Origin: Undibacterium sp. YM2
GTDB taxonomy: Bacteria; Pseudomonadota; Gammaproteobacteria; Burkholderiales; Burkholderiaceae_D
Assembly (NCBI RefSeq): GCF_009937975.1
Contig: NZ_AP018441.1
Coordinates: forward strand, 620,001-684,000
Direction: 5' to 3'
Length of the DNA: 64,000 nt
The translations under genes and the position numbers were made by a program. How positions within the stretch are numbered: the stretch's first letter is position 1; every line of letters begins with the position of its first letter. Positions 1-8,054 of this stretch are shown piece after piece. The notes under the pieces were generated by a model. The model saw only the letters and a list, made by a program, of their open reading frames with translations. It was not told the origin of the DNA and ran no database searches.

Positions 1-183
1 ATTTCGGTTACGCTGGTTGCCATATTTTCCTCAAACTAGAGCACAACACCGAACCCGGTCATTGCCAAAGTCCGCACATAGCGAGCAGATGGAATGCACG
101 GGAAAGAATTTATACTTGCAGCAGTACTGCCAGTGAACCTTGTATTTCTTTTTTCTATCTGCGTTTGATGACTTACGCCTGTT
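1..183. other. Left edge, no gene recognised
   Basis: I see no convincing coding sequence, RNA or repeat here. Short open frames exist on the minus strand but have low-complexity, cysteine-rich translations and no ribosome binding site. The stretch ends at the left end of the first IS21-like remnant. Confidence 0.4.
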
Positions 184-289
184 TGTTGATTTGCACTGAA
201 AATTGCCCCACTTTGCTGGATAAATTGCATCTAAAATTGACCCATGTTTAGCACACAATCCTACTTATCTTGATGAGTAGGGAGCAGGA

Positions 290-1033
290 GTGATTGACGT
301 GGCATTACTAGAACTCATTTCATAAATAGGGTGAGATGCGTTTGTCTCATAACGTGGGCTGGCAAGGGTACAGCAGGGGTTTCGTGCAGCATGCTGCACG
401 CCTGCGTACGATGTGCGCTTACCAGCGCACATGCGTCCTGCAAGGAGACGAGGCAGTCAAAGCTTTGCCTATTGATAACGAGTCCAACGCAGTCCAGCGC
501 GCGTTATGAGGCAAACCCTCCGGGAACTGACGATTTGGGCGCATTGCAGCGTGCAGTTTTGTTACCACGCACTTGCAAAGGCGGACGCCTTAGCTGCACA
601 GGGTACACACCTAAGGCCTTGCACTGCATCCCAAATCGTCTTGTTCGCACTCATCCTATTTATGAAATGAGTTCTAGGTATTATTCGACGCTGGCACATT
701 CGTGACCAGATTCCATTACCCGAGATCGCCAGACGACTGGGCATCTCTCGCAACACTGTCCGGCGCTATCTGCGCTCTGAAGTCAGAGAGCCAGCCTATG
801 CGGATCGGCAAACAACAAGCGCCATCGATAAATATGCATTACAGCTTTCAAGCTGGCTTAAAACCGAAGCGGGTAAAAATCGTAAGCAGCGACGAAGCTT
901 AAAGCAGCTTCATCTCGATCTGAAAGAACTGGGATTTGAGGGGTCGTATGACCGGGTGGCCGCCTTCGCCAGGAAGTGGAAGGTGGATCAAACTGACAGG
1001 GTCAATTCAGCTAGCAAACGCACAGTTAAGTGA
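290..1033 (+). pseudogene. istA: istA transposase fragment, interrupted
   Basis: The GTG start at 290 is preceded by GGAGCAG and matches the start at 6083 in the second copy. After seven codons the frame is broken by the MITE. It resumes at 674 and runs to TGA at 1031-1033. The resumed part reads IIRRWHIRDQIPLPEIARR and then the helix-turn-helix LGISRNTVRRYL, the DNA-binding N-terminus of IS21-type IstA. The DDE catalytic domain is absent. This is a dead gene, broken twice, by insertion and by loss of its 3' part. Confidence 0.75.
312..673. mobile_element. 362-bp MITE with CTAG target duplication
   Basis: The ends are inverted repeats of about 28 bp: left AACTCATTTCATAAATAGG followed by GTGAG, and the complement of the right end AACTCATTTCATAAATAGG followed by ATGAG. 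CTAG is present at 308-311 and again at 674-677, while the uninterrupted copy at 5977-6447 has a single CTAG, so a 4-bp target duplication is directly visible. Inside is an 11-bp inverted repeat (529-539 and 630-640). No transposase is encoded. A CTAG (YTAR) target duplication is known for the IS5 group, so mobilisation in trans by an IS5-group transposase is likely. Confidence 0.85.
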
Positions 1034-1235
1034 AAAAAGTTCAGACTTGAATGAAAATCGACTGTCGATGTTCATTTAACTTTGAACTGCCGAAACAGCT
1101 AAAACAAGCACTTACAAAACAGCAGACAATTTAAGTCTGAACCTTTTTTTCGTTTAACTCTGAATTCGTAAGGGTTTTTTCCATTTAAGTCTGAACTTTG
1201 AGAGATTGTTGATTTGCACTGAAAATTGCCCCACT
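1034..1235. repeat. IS terminal-repeat cluster and third IS21-like left end
   Basis: The motif AAGTTCAGA(C/G)TTAAATG occurs forwards at about 1036-1055 and in reverse several times between 1070 and 1200 (TTTAACTTTGAACT, TTTAAGTCTGAACC, TTTAACTCTGAATT, TTTAAGTCTGAACT). The first two form an imperfect palindrome around 1036-1090. Positions 1207-1235 repeat the first 29 bases of the IS21-like left end (TGTTGATTTGCACTGAAAAT and onwards). Multiple short repeats at element ends are typical of IS21-like elements. No gene is present. Confidence 0.65.
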
Positions 1236-1496
1236 TTTTAGGCGACGCGGCATTCGGTCGAATCCTTCACTGAATGGGGGAACAGGAAAAACGAAAATAG
1301 CACGCTAGTTCGAGCCAGGCCCCCTATTCCGTTTAGGCAGCAAGCGTCCCGCTAAGTCAGGATAGCAACGTTCAATGCAGCCGGTTGATAAATTATTGAC
1401 AATAGGTTTGAATTCAGTGTTTAATAGAATAGATAAATAAATACCAAAAGTTTTCTGACTGTTCTTTCTACATATTGGAGACGCGCTTGAAAGCGC
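1236..1496. other. Non-coding leader region of the tyrosinase island
   Basis: No supported gene. The stretch separates the IS debris from the tyrosinase cluster and contains the candidate promoter at 1396-1425. Confidence 0.4.
1396..1425 (+). promoter_or_regulatory. Candidate sigma-70 promoter of tyrosinase cluster
   Basis: A perfect -35 box TTGACA (1396-1401) and a -10-like TTTAAT (1420-1425) are separated by 18 bp, in an AT-rich stretch upstream of the first small reading frame and the tyrosinase gene. This is a sequence match only. Confidence 0.5.
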
Positions 1497-1718
1497 ATGG
1501 ATTATTGGACGACCTCGACGCAGATGGTCTACAAGCGTGGTCTAGGTGCAGCGCAGCCAACAGGCCAGGTGTCGACGGTTGCAGTCCGCCTGGACACCAT
1601 ACTCTCGGCAATTGCAGCCCTGGTCCTAAAGCTCGATTCACTGAACAATTGGTTCTCTCACCGCCGCAATGACCTAGCTGGGCACGCGGCGCTTATTACA
1701 GCAATTGCTGCAGCATGA
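1497..1718 (+). CDS. Small hypothetical protein upstream of tyrosinase
   Basis: A 73-residue frame with ATG start ends 16 bp before the tyrosinase start, so it could be the first gene of that operon. The translation has one hydrophobic stretch (DTILSAIAALVLKL, about residues 33-46) and a basic patch NWFSHRRND. There is no clear ribosome binding site, and an overlapping frame from 1475 is about as long, so the reading is uncertain. I recognise no family. A small accessory or caddie-like function would be speculation from position alone. Confidence 0.3.
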   Translation: MDYWTTSTQMVYKRGLGAAQPTGQVSTVAVRLDTILSAIAALVLKLDSLNNWFSHRRNDLAGHAALITAIAAA

Positions 1719-1734
1719 AACTTTTGGGGTAATC

Positions 1735-2898
1735 ATGAAGCGCAGGACAATTTTGGTGTTTTCTACTATTGGTGGCGTTGCATGTGCATTTGGTGGTTTG
1801 AATGCTCGAGCAGCTAACATTGCGACTCGGGTTGATTTCAAGAAGCTCAGCCAGCAGGATCAATCGCTTTTTGCAGCCGCAGTCGAGCTAATGATGAAGC
1901 GCGAAGCTAGTGACCCGGGCAGCTGGTACTACTTGGCGGCAACGCACTCGCACCTCGACTTCAAATCTAGGGCGGAATTACTGGAAGCTGCGAAAAAAGA
2001 TCCGGGCCTGCTTGATATCGGCAAGTACATCGATTTCGACAAGCTAGGCAAGGTACCGGCCGGCGCGCAGACAACATGGAATTCCTGTATCCATCGCGGA
2101 TCCAAGACAGGAAAAGGATTCTTCAAGGCCGGTCATTTCCAGTCTTGGCATCGGTTGTACTTGGAGACCTTTGAAACGCACTTCATGACTGCGGTTGCGG
2201 CTGTCGCTAAGGACAAGGGTGTCAAAGCGGGCTTCAACGCCCTCCCTTATTGGGACTACTTCAGTGATCCGACTCTGCCTGAAATCTTCAGACTCGAAAA
2301 ACTCCATGGTGTTGACAACCCGCTGTTCATTTCAACTCGGGAGCCAGCCCTTTTAGATGGTAGTGGTGGCGTTTCAGCCTCTAGGGAAGCAATGACCGCA
2401 ACGGACATGCTTCATCAGCCATTCTCCCTACCCGGACATAAAGTATTTGGCTTCGATGGACTTGTGGAAGGGCGTCCCCATGATGTCATACATGGCCAAA
2501 TCTCTGGCTTGATGGGAATGGTTCCGACCGCGGCTTGGGATCCGATTTTCTACCTACATCATTGCAACATTGATCGAATCTGGGCAGCTTGGGCTAGCCG
2601 ACAACCACAGAGCAATGCTGCACCAGATGCTGATAGCAATTGGAAGAATGAGTCCTTTGTCTTCATCACAGCTAAAGGGCAAGTACTATGGAACGCAGAA
2701 CGAGCCCTGCAAACCAACGGCTATCAGTACGATTCGCTTGAAATAAAAGGGGCACCGCCCGTGCCACTTCAGCAACCTATCAAGAAACCCCCGCAACTGA
2801 ATGCAGGGCCATCAATTCAGGGGATGAAGCCGGAATCCTTGTCAAAACCTCTGCTCGTGGAAGTCACAAGTGCCGGGGGGTACTATCTTTGCCGCTAG
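1735..2898 (+). CDS. Tyrosinase / polyphenol oxidase, catalytic part (frameshifted at 3' end)
   Basis: This is a binuclear type-3 copper oxidase that would oxidise phenols to o-quinones, the first step to melanin-like pigments. The chosen ATG follows GGGG. The protein begins MKRRTILVF and then a hydrophobic stretch ending NARAA, an export signal with twin arginines that may use the Tat route. Copper-A histidines probably lie in THSHLD (about residue 73), CIHRG (H120) and SWHRLYL (H139). Copper-B has PHDVIHGQ and FYLHHCNIDRIW. The frame ends shortly after LLVEVTSAGG at a run of six G (2875-2880). One more G would continue into the C-terminal domain in the next entry, giving 533 residues. It may be an intact gene with a sequencing error. 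Confidence 0.85.
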   Translation: MKRRTILVFSTIGGVACAFGGLNARAANIATRVDFKKLSQQDQSLFAAAVELMMKREASDPGSWYYLAATHSHLDFKSRAELLEAAKKDPGLLDIGKYIDFDKLGKVPAGAQTTWNSCIHRGSKTGKGFFKAGHFQSWHRLYLETFETHFMTAVAAVAKDKGVKAGFNALPYWDYFSDPTLPEIFRLEKLHGVDNPLFISTREPALLDGSGGVSASREAMTATDMLHQPFSLPGHKVFGFDGLVEGRPHDVIHGQISGLMGMVPTAAWDPIFYLHHCNIDRIWAAWASRQPQSNAAPDADSNWKNESFVFITAKGQVLWNAERALQTNGYQYDSLEIKGAPPVPLQQPIKKPPQLNAGPSIQGMKPESLSKPLLVEVTSAGGYYLCR

Positions 2899-3335
2899 TG
2901 AGTGCTGCAAAGAACAAGATCAATGCAATGGGCTTAGACAAGACTCAGTCCCCTGCAACAGGGACACCTACTAGCCTGTATGTCGTACTAGACGATATTA
3001 CATTCACTGCTGAGGGTGGTCGCCGAGCTGTAGTATTTGATGTGCAGGTGGCAATTCCCTTAAAGCCAGGCGCAGCGCCAATCGCGCCAGTTTCAGTCGG
3101 TACGATTAACAAATTCACGCACAGCGTGAGCGGTCAACCCACTACGCTGCGCTTTGACGTTACCGAGGTCGCCCGCTCTGTGGCCAAGAGTGGAGCTTTC
3201 TCTCCGTCCAGCATTCAAATCTTGCTGGTGCCGCAGCAACTGGTAAAACCTGATGGCACTCCACTGGTTCCGAAACCTAGCGGCCCCCTCGTTCGCGTCG
3301 GCAGCGTACATGTAGAAGCCGCGATCGACAAGTAG
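2889..3335 (+). CDS. Tyrosinase C-terminal domain, separated by frameshift
   Basis: This frame encodes the beta-rich C-terminal domain found after the catalytic domain in bacterial and plant polyphenol oxidases. SLYVVLDDITF, AVVFDVQVAIP, TLRFDVTEVA and SSIQILLVPQ follow the pattern I recall from the C-terminus of Ralstonia tyrosinase. It has no independent start (only a TTG) and no ribosome binding site. Read back through the G run at 2875-2880 with one added G, it joins the catalytic part as AGGVLSLPLVSAAKN without a stop. I therefore treat it as the 3' part of the tyrosinase gene, not a separate gene. Confidence 0.7.
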   Translation: MPLVSAAKNKINAMGLDKTQSPATGTPTSLYVVLDDITFTAEGGRRAVVFDVQVAIPLKPGAAPIAPVSVGTINKFTHSVSGQPTTLRFDVTEVARSVAKSGAFSPSSIQILLVPQQLVKPDGTPLVPKPSGPLVRVGSVHVEAAIDK

Positions 3336-3451
3336 GGCAACTTGCTCACCTTGAACTCAATTTAGGCGCAGTAATTGGAGAAAAACTAGTAATCTGCTCT
3401 CGAAATTCGAAACAAGTTCTTATCAAACCATCTAGTTGAGGATGACTAGCT

Positions 3452-3685
3452 ATGCCAATCGGAATATTAAGGCTCGAACTGCATCGCGCAAAGCTTAAAG
3501 TGACGAGAACCACTGGTGTGGCAATCGAATTGATGACGACAGATCCGCCCGGATTTGTGACGGATGTTGGCATAGCGGCTGCTTACGCAAAGTACGCTGG
3601 AGCAGGGAACGGTATTGCGATCACTGTTCCAGGAATCGAGGATGTCGTAGCTGGCTACGGTCCAGTGCTACACATTTCTAGTTAA
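3452..3685 (+). CDS. Small hypothetical protein in tyrosinase island
   Basis: A 77-residue frame with ATG start, preceded by GAGGA (3438-3442) nine bases upstream. No signal peptide or strong membrane segment is visible. The composition is beta-like (GILRLELHRAKLKVTRTTG, GIAITVPGIEDVVAGYG). It sits between the tyrosinase and the large lipoprotein gene, 15 bp before the latter, in what looks like one operon. I do not recognise the family. Confidence 0.5.
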   Translation: MPIGILRLELHRAKLKVTRTTGVAIELMTTDPPGFVTDVGIAAAYAKYAGAGNGIAITVPGIEDVVAGYGPVLHISS

Positions 3686-3700
3686 ATAGCGAGGACCAAT

Positions 3701-5974
3701 ATGCGCCATTCTCATTCGATCATTGCCGTTGGAATAGTTGCAGGCTGCGCTGCTTGCACGACTCTCCCCGTGGGAAATCCACCACTAGTCCACATAGAAA
3801 CTCCGAGAGTGTATAACGATGTCGGGTTGCAGCAGAGATTGCTGCAAGTGCGGGACCGTTTAGCGCGCCTTTATGGCCTCGACCAAACGCAGTTGAGCAC
3901 CCATGTTGGCACACTACAAGGTGCCGACCTGCGAAAAATGCAAGGCGTTGCCCAAGCGTCGATGTTGCCCGTCCCTGGGGTTCAGACAGTATCCAATACT
4001 GGTACCCTCAATGGGTCGACTCAAACTGTAACGAACCAAAACAATAGCACCAACTCGACAACCACACAGTCTACGACAAATTCTATAACTCCGAACAATA
4101 CTACTCAGACGACGACCAACACCCCTGCAGTGACGCCTGCTCCCGCTGCGCTAGCTACAACTACTGGGGTCGCTGCTCCTACCCAATTCTCGCAGAATGG
4201 ACTGGGTACGCTCGAAGAGCAGTATCAGCTTGAGATGGAACTTGTAACGCTACAGACCTTACTTGAGCCGCCAGTGAACGCGGAATACTCCGTTGATGGC
4301 AATGCTCGTCGTCTTGTTACGATTGGAATTCCTATCACGATTCCGGCGACGGCAACTCGCGACAGCATGAATGCTGCTGTTGAGGTCCACATTACGATTT
4401 GCCCAGACAAGAACGTGACATTGGGAAGTGAACAGGATTCAGCAACGCGCCCATCGCTCGTCCGAATAATTCCGAAAGAAAAGACTTATAACACGGCTGC
4501 GGTCACAAGTAAGATGATGGGGCTTGGCTTGGGCGCGATAAGCGGCATTTTCAACGTCAGTGGAAATTTCTCATGGACCCACGATACTTATTTCATGGTG
4601 CGTGCGCAAGATACCGTCGCCTTCACTGGCGAGCGGACGACTGAATCGAAATGCTCTGGTAAAGGAACGCCGTTGCGTTTCGGATGGATGTTTAAGCCAG
4701 TACTTGGGCAAAAGGTTGTTCAAGCCGGGGTGAGAGAGGCATTAGCCCAATTGTCTTTGCCAGGTGGTGACGTTCCATTGGATCGAATCATTGTAAGAAG
4801 CAATTGGCGAAGGTTTGATTCCAGTACGGGAACTGCGGGCGAGATGATCAGTGAGGCAGGAGAAACGATTTTCAATAACGTGAGGACATCATTTGATACT
4901 TTGAATCTCACAAATATCGAGTATCAAAACACCAAGAATGGAACAGGTGCTGTTACATTATTTGGACATTTCCTCCCCGGGACAAAGGTTCGTCTTGGCA
5001 TGCAGGAGCAAACCAATGTTGACTTCAGCAGTACTGCCCTTCGATTTACGACTACGAATCAAGCATTGGCCACTTCTAGCCTTACGCTCATAAGCCCGGA
5101 TGGAGGTCAGCTTAGCCTTGACCAATCACGCTTCCCAGTACTTATCGGCCTAAGCGGCAACGCGCCAATAAATCGCATCAGAGGCAACTTTCAAGATGTC
5201 ACCTCTGTTCAATGGCCCGCCGGAGTACCCCCGCGGTACTTTCGAGTGGCTGGAGGTACTGTCGAATTAGATGTTGGTGAGGGGATTCCTAACAGAACTC
5301 AACTCGTACGCAGCGACCGCCAGAATTGTAATATTCTCGCTAACAGTCCTGAGTTGCCATATCAAGCGAAAGTACGGACTGTCAGCGCAACTTTGGTGGA
5401 GGTTGCGCTGCCTCTCCATCAATGCATCGAGATAAATATGGATGGCAACCATCCGTTGATTGCTGTCATTGGCAACCAAGCTTACGGGTTCCCAGAAACG
5501 GAATTTTCATATCGGGATTCTAAGGAAGTACGTTTCATTGCGCCTCGTAGTATTGTTGAAAGCACGAGAACCGTGGAGCTCGGGCGACTCCTACTTGGGC
5601 ACCAGTATCGAAATACCTATTTGTTACCTCAAAACTCACAATTTCGGGTCGACTCGATTGCAATAAGTTCGACGTCAGACAAGGAGATTAGATACTTAGT
5701 GCTTGGCAGTTCGCTCGATCAGAATAATATCGTTTCTCCCGCAAAGCCCATAATTGTAAGAAATTCAGTATTTTCGAATGGGACTGTTCAGGAAATCTCG
5801 TTGTCGGCCGCCGATGCGGTTGCAGTGAAGAAGATCGTTTTCCAAAAGGAGAACGATGCTCCATATGTGTTCGATCTTCCTCAGCCAGAGAAGAAAGCTG
5901 ACACAAAGGTCTCGAATACAAATAAGGATGGCAAAGCTTCTAAAATGGCCTCTAACGAAGAAAAGCAAAAATAG
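3701..5974 (+). CDS. Large putative lipoprotein of unknown function
   Basis: 757 residues, with GAGGA six bases before the ATG. The N-terminus IIAVGIVAGCAACTTL carries a lipobox-like VAGC, so it is probably an exported lipoprotein. Then come a short helical part (about residues 30-90), a strongly Asn/Thr/Gln-rich low-complexity linker (about 95-150) and a long beta-rich body with an internal Gly-rich segment (MMGLGLGAISGIFN). The tail is Lys-rich (KKADTKVSNTNKDGKASK). The stop codon lies two bases before the second IS21-like remnant. No family recognised. Linkage to the tyrosinase suggests a joint surface or periplasmic role, but this is only context. Confidence 0.75.
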   Translation: MRHSHSIIAVGIVAGCAACTTLPVGNPPLVHIETPRVYNDVGLQQRLLQVRDRLARLYGLDQTQLSTHVGTLQGADLRKMQGVAQASMLPVPGVQTVSNTGTLNGSTQTVTNQNNSTNSTTTQSTTNSITPNNTTQTTTNTPAVTPAPAALATTTGVAAPTQFSQNGLGTLEEQYQLEMELVTLQTLLEPPVNAEYSVDGNARRLVTIGIPITIPATATRDSMNAAVEVHITICPDKNVTLGSEQDSATRPSLVRIIPKEKTYNTAAVTSKMMGLGLGAISGIFNVSGNFSWTHDTYFMVRAQDTVAFTGERTTESKCSGKGTPLRFGWMFKPVLGQKVVQAGVREALAQLSLPGGDVPLDRIIVRSNWRRFDSSTGTAGEMISEAGETIFNNVRTSFDTLNLTNIEYQNTKNGTGAVTLFGHFLPGTKVRLGMQEQTNVDFSSTALRFTTTNQALATSSLTLISPDGGQLSLDQSRFPVLIGLSGNAPINRIRGNFQDVTSVQWPAGVPPRYFRVAGGTVELDVGEGIPNRTQLVRSDRQNCNILANSPELPYQAKVRTVSATLVEVALPLHQCIEINMDGNHPLIAVIGNQAYGFPETEFSYRDSKEVRFIAPRSIVESTRTVELGRLLLGHQYRNTYLLPQNSQFRVDSIAISSTSDKEIRYLVLGSSLDQNNIVSPAKPIIVRNSVFSNGTVQEISLSAADAVAVKKIVFQKENDAPYVFDLPQPEKKADTKVSNTNKDGKASKMASNEEKQK

Positions 5975-5976
5975 TG

Positions 5977-6447
5977 TGTTGATTTGCACTGAAAATTGAC
6001 CCACTTTGCTGGATAAATTGCATCTAAAACTGACCCACGTTTAGCACACAATCCTACTTATCTTGATGAGTAGGGAGCAGGAGTGATTGACGTGGCATTA
6101 CTAGGTATTATTCGACGCTGGCACATTCGTGACCAGATCCCATTACGAGAGATCGCCAGACGACTGGACATCTCTCGCAACACAGTCCGACGCTATCTGC
6201 GCTCTGAAGTCACAGAGCCAGCCTATGCGGAACGACAAACAACCAGTGCTATCGACAAATACGCATTGCAGCTCTCAAGCTGGCTTAAAACCGAAACAGG
6301 CAAAAATCGGAAACAGCGACGTAGCTTGAAACAGCTTCATCTGGATCTGAAAGAACTAGGATTTGAAGGGTCGTATGACCGGGTGGCAGCCTTCGCCAGG
6401 AAGTGGAAGGTGGATCAAACTGATAGGGTCAACTCAGCTAGCAAACG
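5977..6447 (+). mobile_element. IS21-family remnant, copy 2
   Basis: This is an uninterrupted 471-bp copy of the left part of the same element as at 184-1033, in the same orientation, starting with TGTTGATTTG. Similarity to copy 1 stops at CAGCTAGCAAACG (6435-6447). With copy 1 it forms direct repeats around the tyrosinase island. The right part of the element, including istB, is missing. Confidence 0.8.
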
Positions 6448-6484
6448 AACAAATGTACTCGATTTTGAAGGTGACGCACTTTGA
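6083..6484 (+). pseudogene. istA: istA transposase, truncated after N-terminal domain
   Basis: The GTG start at 6083 follows GGAGCAG. The 133 residues contain the helix-turn-helix IARRLDISRNTVRRYLRS and the following Lys/Arg-rich linker of IS21-type IstA. After SASKRTN the sequence leaves the element and reads a few unrelated codons to a stop. IstA is normally about 400-500 residues with a DDE catalytic core, which is absent here, so the product could at most bind DNA. Confidence 0.7.
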
Positions 6485-6811
6485 TACGGAAAGCTGGTTA
6501 AGTACCCAGTCGCCGTCCGTAAAACCTATGGCCCAGGATTCAGTACCTGTACCCAGTTCGAGTGATCTTTCGCCATGGTTGCCGTTGATCTTATTTATTC
6601 CGATGTGAAACATTGCCATTAGCAATATCTTGGACATATGCGCTATACAGAGCAAGAAAGTTCAGAGTTAAGTGAACAAAGTTCAGAGTTAAGTGGATTT
6701 CGACAACAAAGTTCAGAGTTAAATGAAAATCGACAGTTATTGTGCGATTGTCAATGTCCGGCTGTAGAATCCCTCATTCAATAATCTATGCAAAAAGTCG
6801 CTTGCATAAAT
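6448..6811. other. Non-coding IS debris between istA fragment and recA
   Basis: No gene is recognised after the istA stop. The right part holds the three short repeats listed next, followed by the recA promoter region. Confidence 0.4.
6657..6736. repeat. Three direct repeats AAAGTTCAGAGTTAAGTG
   Basis: Near-identical 18-base units lie at 6657-6674, 6678-6695 and 6708-6725. The last is followed by AAAATCGACAG, and the same continuation occurs in the cluster at 1036-1063. These look like the multiple terminal repeats of a lost insertion element, left as a scar upstream of recA. Confidence 0.65.
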
Positions 6812-6831
6812 CACTGTTTTTTTATACAGTA
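6812..6831 (+). promoter_or_regulatory. LexA (SOS) box of recA
   Basis: CACTGTTTTTTTATACAGTA contains CTGT-N8-ACAG (6814-6817 and 6826-6829), the LexA operator consensus. It overlaps a plausible -10 element (TATACA, 6823-6828) 68 bp upstream of the recA start. This predicts damage-inducible, LexA-repressed recA. Confidence 0.85.
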
Positions 6832-6898
6832 CTGCAAATCGCAGGAAATTAAGCCTGTATTCCTTTTTCCACCCGCCGCTTATTGAATGAAAGAATGT

Positions 6899-7939
6899 AT
6901 GGACGATAAGAAACCAGAAAATGCCTCAGAAAAAGCAAAGGCACTTGCAGCAGCGCTGGCACAGATAGAAAAGCAGTTTGGTAAAGGTTCGGTCATGCGT
7001 ATGGCCGACGGTGAAGTGGTGGAAGAGGTGCAGGTTGTTTCTACTGGTTCTCTGGGCCTGGATATCGCGCTGGGCGTCGGTGGCTTGCCACGTGGCCGTG
7101 TCGTTGAAATTTATGGCCCTGAATCTTCTGGTAAAACCACATTGACGCTGCAGGCGATTGCTGAAATGCAAAAACTGGGTGGTACTTGTGCGTTTATCGA
7201 TGCTGAGCATGCTTTGGACGTTGGTTACGCTCAAAAACTGGGTGTGAATCTGTCTGATTTGCTGATTTCCCAGCCTGACACAGGTGAGCAAGCGCTGGAA
7301 ATTACCGATGCATTGGTGCGTTCTGGTAGTGTCGATCTGGTGGTTATTGACTCGGTGGCAGCATTGACGCCACGTGCCGAGATTGAAGGCGATATGGGCG
7401 ATTCTTTGCCTGGTTTGCAAGCGCGTCTGATGTCCCAGGCTTTGCGTAAGCTGACTGGCAGTATCAAACGTACTAATACTCTGGTGATTTTTATTAACCA
7501 GATCCGTATGAAGATTGGTGTCATGTTTGGTAGCCCAGAAACGACAACTGGCGGTAATGCGCTGAAGTTTTATGCTTCCGTACGTCTGGATATCCGCCGC
7601 ACTGGCTCTATCAAGTCTGGTGATGAAGTGGTGGGGAATGAAACCAAGGTCAAGGTAGTCAAGAATAAGGTGGCGCCGCCATTCAAGGAAGCACACTTTG
7701 ATATCATGTATGGCGAGGGTACTTCACGCGAAGGTGAAATTCTGGATCTGGCAGCCGATGCCAAGATCATAGAAAAAGCTGGTGCCTGGTATAGCTATAA
7801 CGGTGAGCGTATCGGTCAGGGTAAGGACAATGCACGTACTTATTTGAAAGAACGTCCTGAGCTGTCATTTGAAATTGAAAACAAGGTACGTGAACATCTG
7901 GGCGTGCCTTTGTTGTCAGCGGTAGCGACGGCTGAGTAA
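6899..7939 (+). CDS. recA: RecA recombinase
   Basis: This is the DNA strand-exchange protein and LexA co-protease of homologous recombination and the SOS response. The protein has 346 residues from the ATG at 6899 (MDDKK..., the usual Burkholderiales start). An in-frame ATG at 6887 would add four residues. Key features are Walker [10 protein letters not shown] (about residues 67-75), Walker [11 protein letters not shown], the DNA-binding loops (L1 [19 protein letters not shown]2 starting at [13 protein letters not shown]) and the complete C-terminal domain. It lies directly downstream of IS debris, but its own LexA box is intact. recX follows after a terminator. Confidence 0.97.
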   Translation: MDDKKPENASEKAKALAAALAQIEKQFGKGSVMRMADGEVVEEVQVVSTGSLGLDIALGVGGLPRGRVVEIYGPESSGKTTLTLQAIAEMQKLGGTCAFIDAEHALDVGYAQKLGVNLSDLLISQPDTGEQALEITDALVRSGSVDLVVIDSVAALTPRAEIEGDMGDSLPGLQARLMSQALRKLTGSIKRTNTLVIFINQIRMKIGVMFGSPETTTGGNALKFYASVRLDIRRTGSIKSGDEVVGNETKVKVVKNKVAPPFKEAHFDIMYGEGTSREGEILDLAADAKIIEKAGAWYSYNGERIGQGKDNARTYLKERPELSFEIENKVREHLGVPLLSAVATAE

Positions 7940-8011
7940 GTTATAGCACTGAGTTGAAGCGCTGAGTTTTAGCGTTAAACTGCAACACTGTCAGTACCAT
8001 AGTTTTGTATC

Positions 8012-8044
8012 ATGCCGGTTGGTAGCTGCCAACCGGCATTTTTG
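8012..8044 (+). terminator. Terminator between recA and recX
   Basis: An 11-bp perfect stem ATGCCGGTTGG / CCAACCGGCAT with a 6-base loop is followed by TTTT. recX begins 11 bp later, so recX would be transcribed mainly by read-through, which fits the low RecX level known in other bacteria. Confidence 0.85.
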
Positions 8045-8054
8045 CTTTTAAAGT

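Larger units (their letters stand above)
184..1033 (+). mobile_element. IS21-family remnant, copy 1, split by a MITE
   Basis: The stretch starts with TGTTGATTTGCACTGAAAAT, which has the 5'-TG end typical of IS21-family elements, and carries the 5' part of an istA transposase gene. It matches the second remnant at 5977-6447 closely over both halves (184-311 and 678-1020). The only large difference is a 362-bp insertion at 312-673. No istB and no complete right end follow, so the element cannot move by itself. Family assignment rests on the istA N-terminus and the terminal sequence. Exact naming would need an ISfinder comparison. Confidence 0.8.

Noticed and set aside
331..705. A 124-codon frame inside the MITE
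   Set aside because: Low-complexity Cys/Ser/Arg-rich translation crossing the element's right end. No transposase similarity.
2875..2880. Programmed -1 frameshift in tyrosinase
   Set aside because: The G run could slip, but there is no clear stimulatory hairpin or pseudoknot, and three other genes show the same one-G loss, which fits an assembly problem better.
6926..7696. A 256-codon minus-strand frame inside recA
   Set aside because: Shadow of recA codon use. No family-like sequence and no ribosome binding site.
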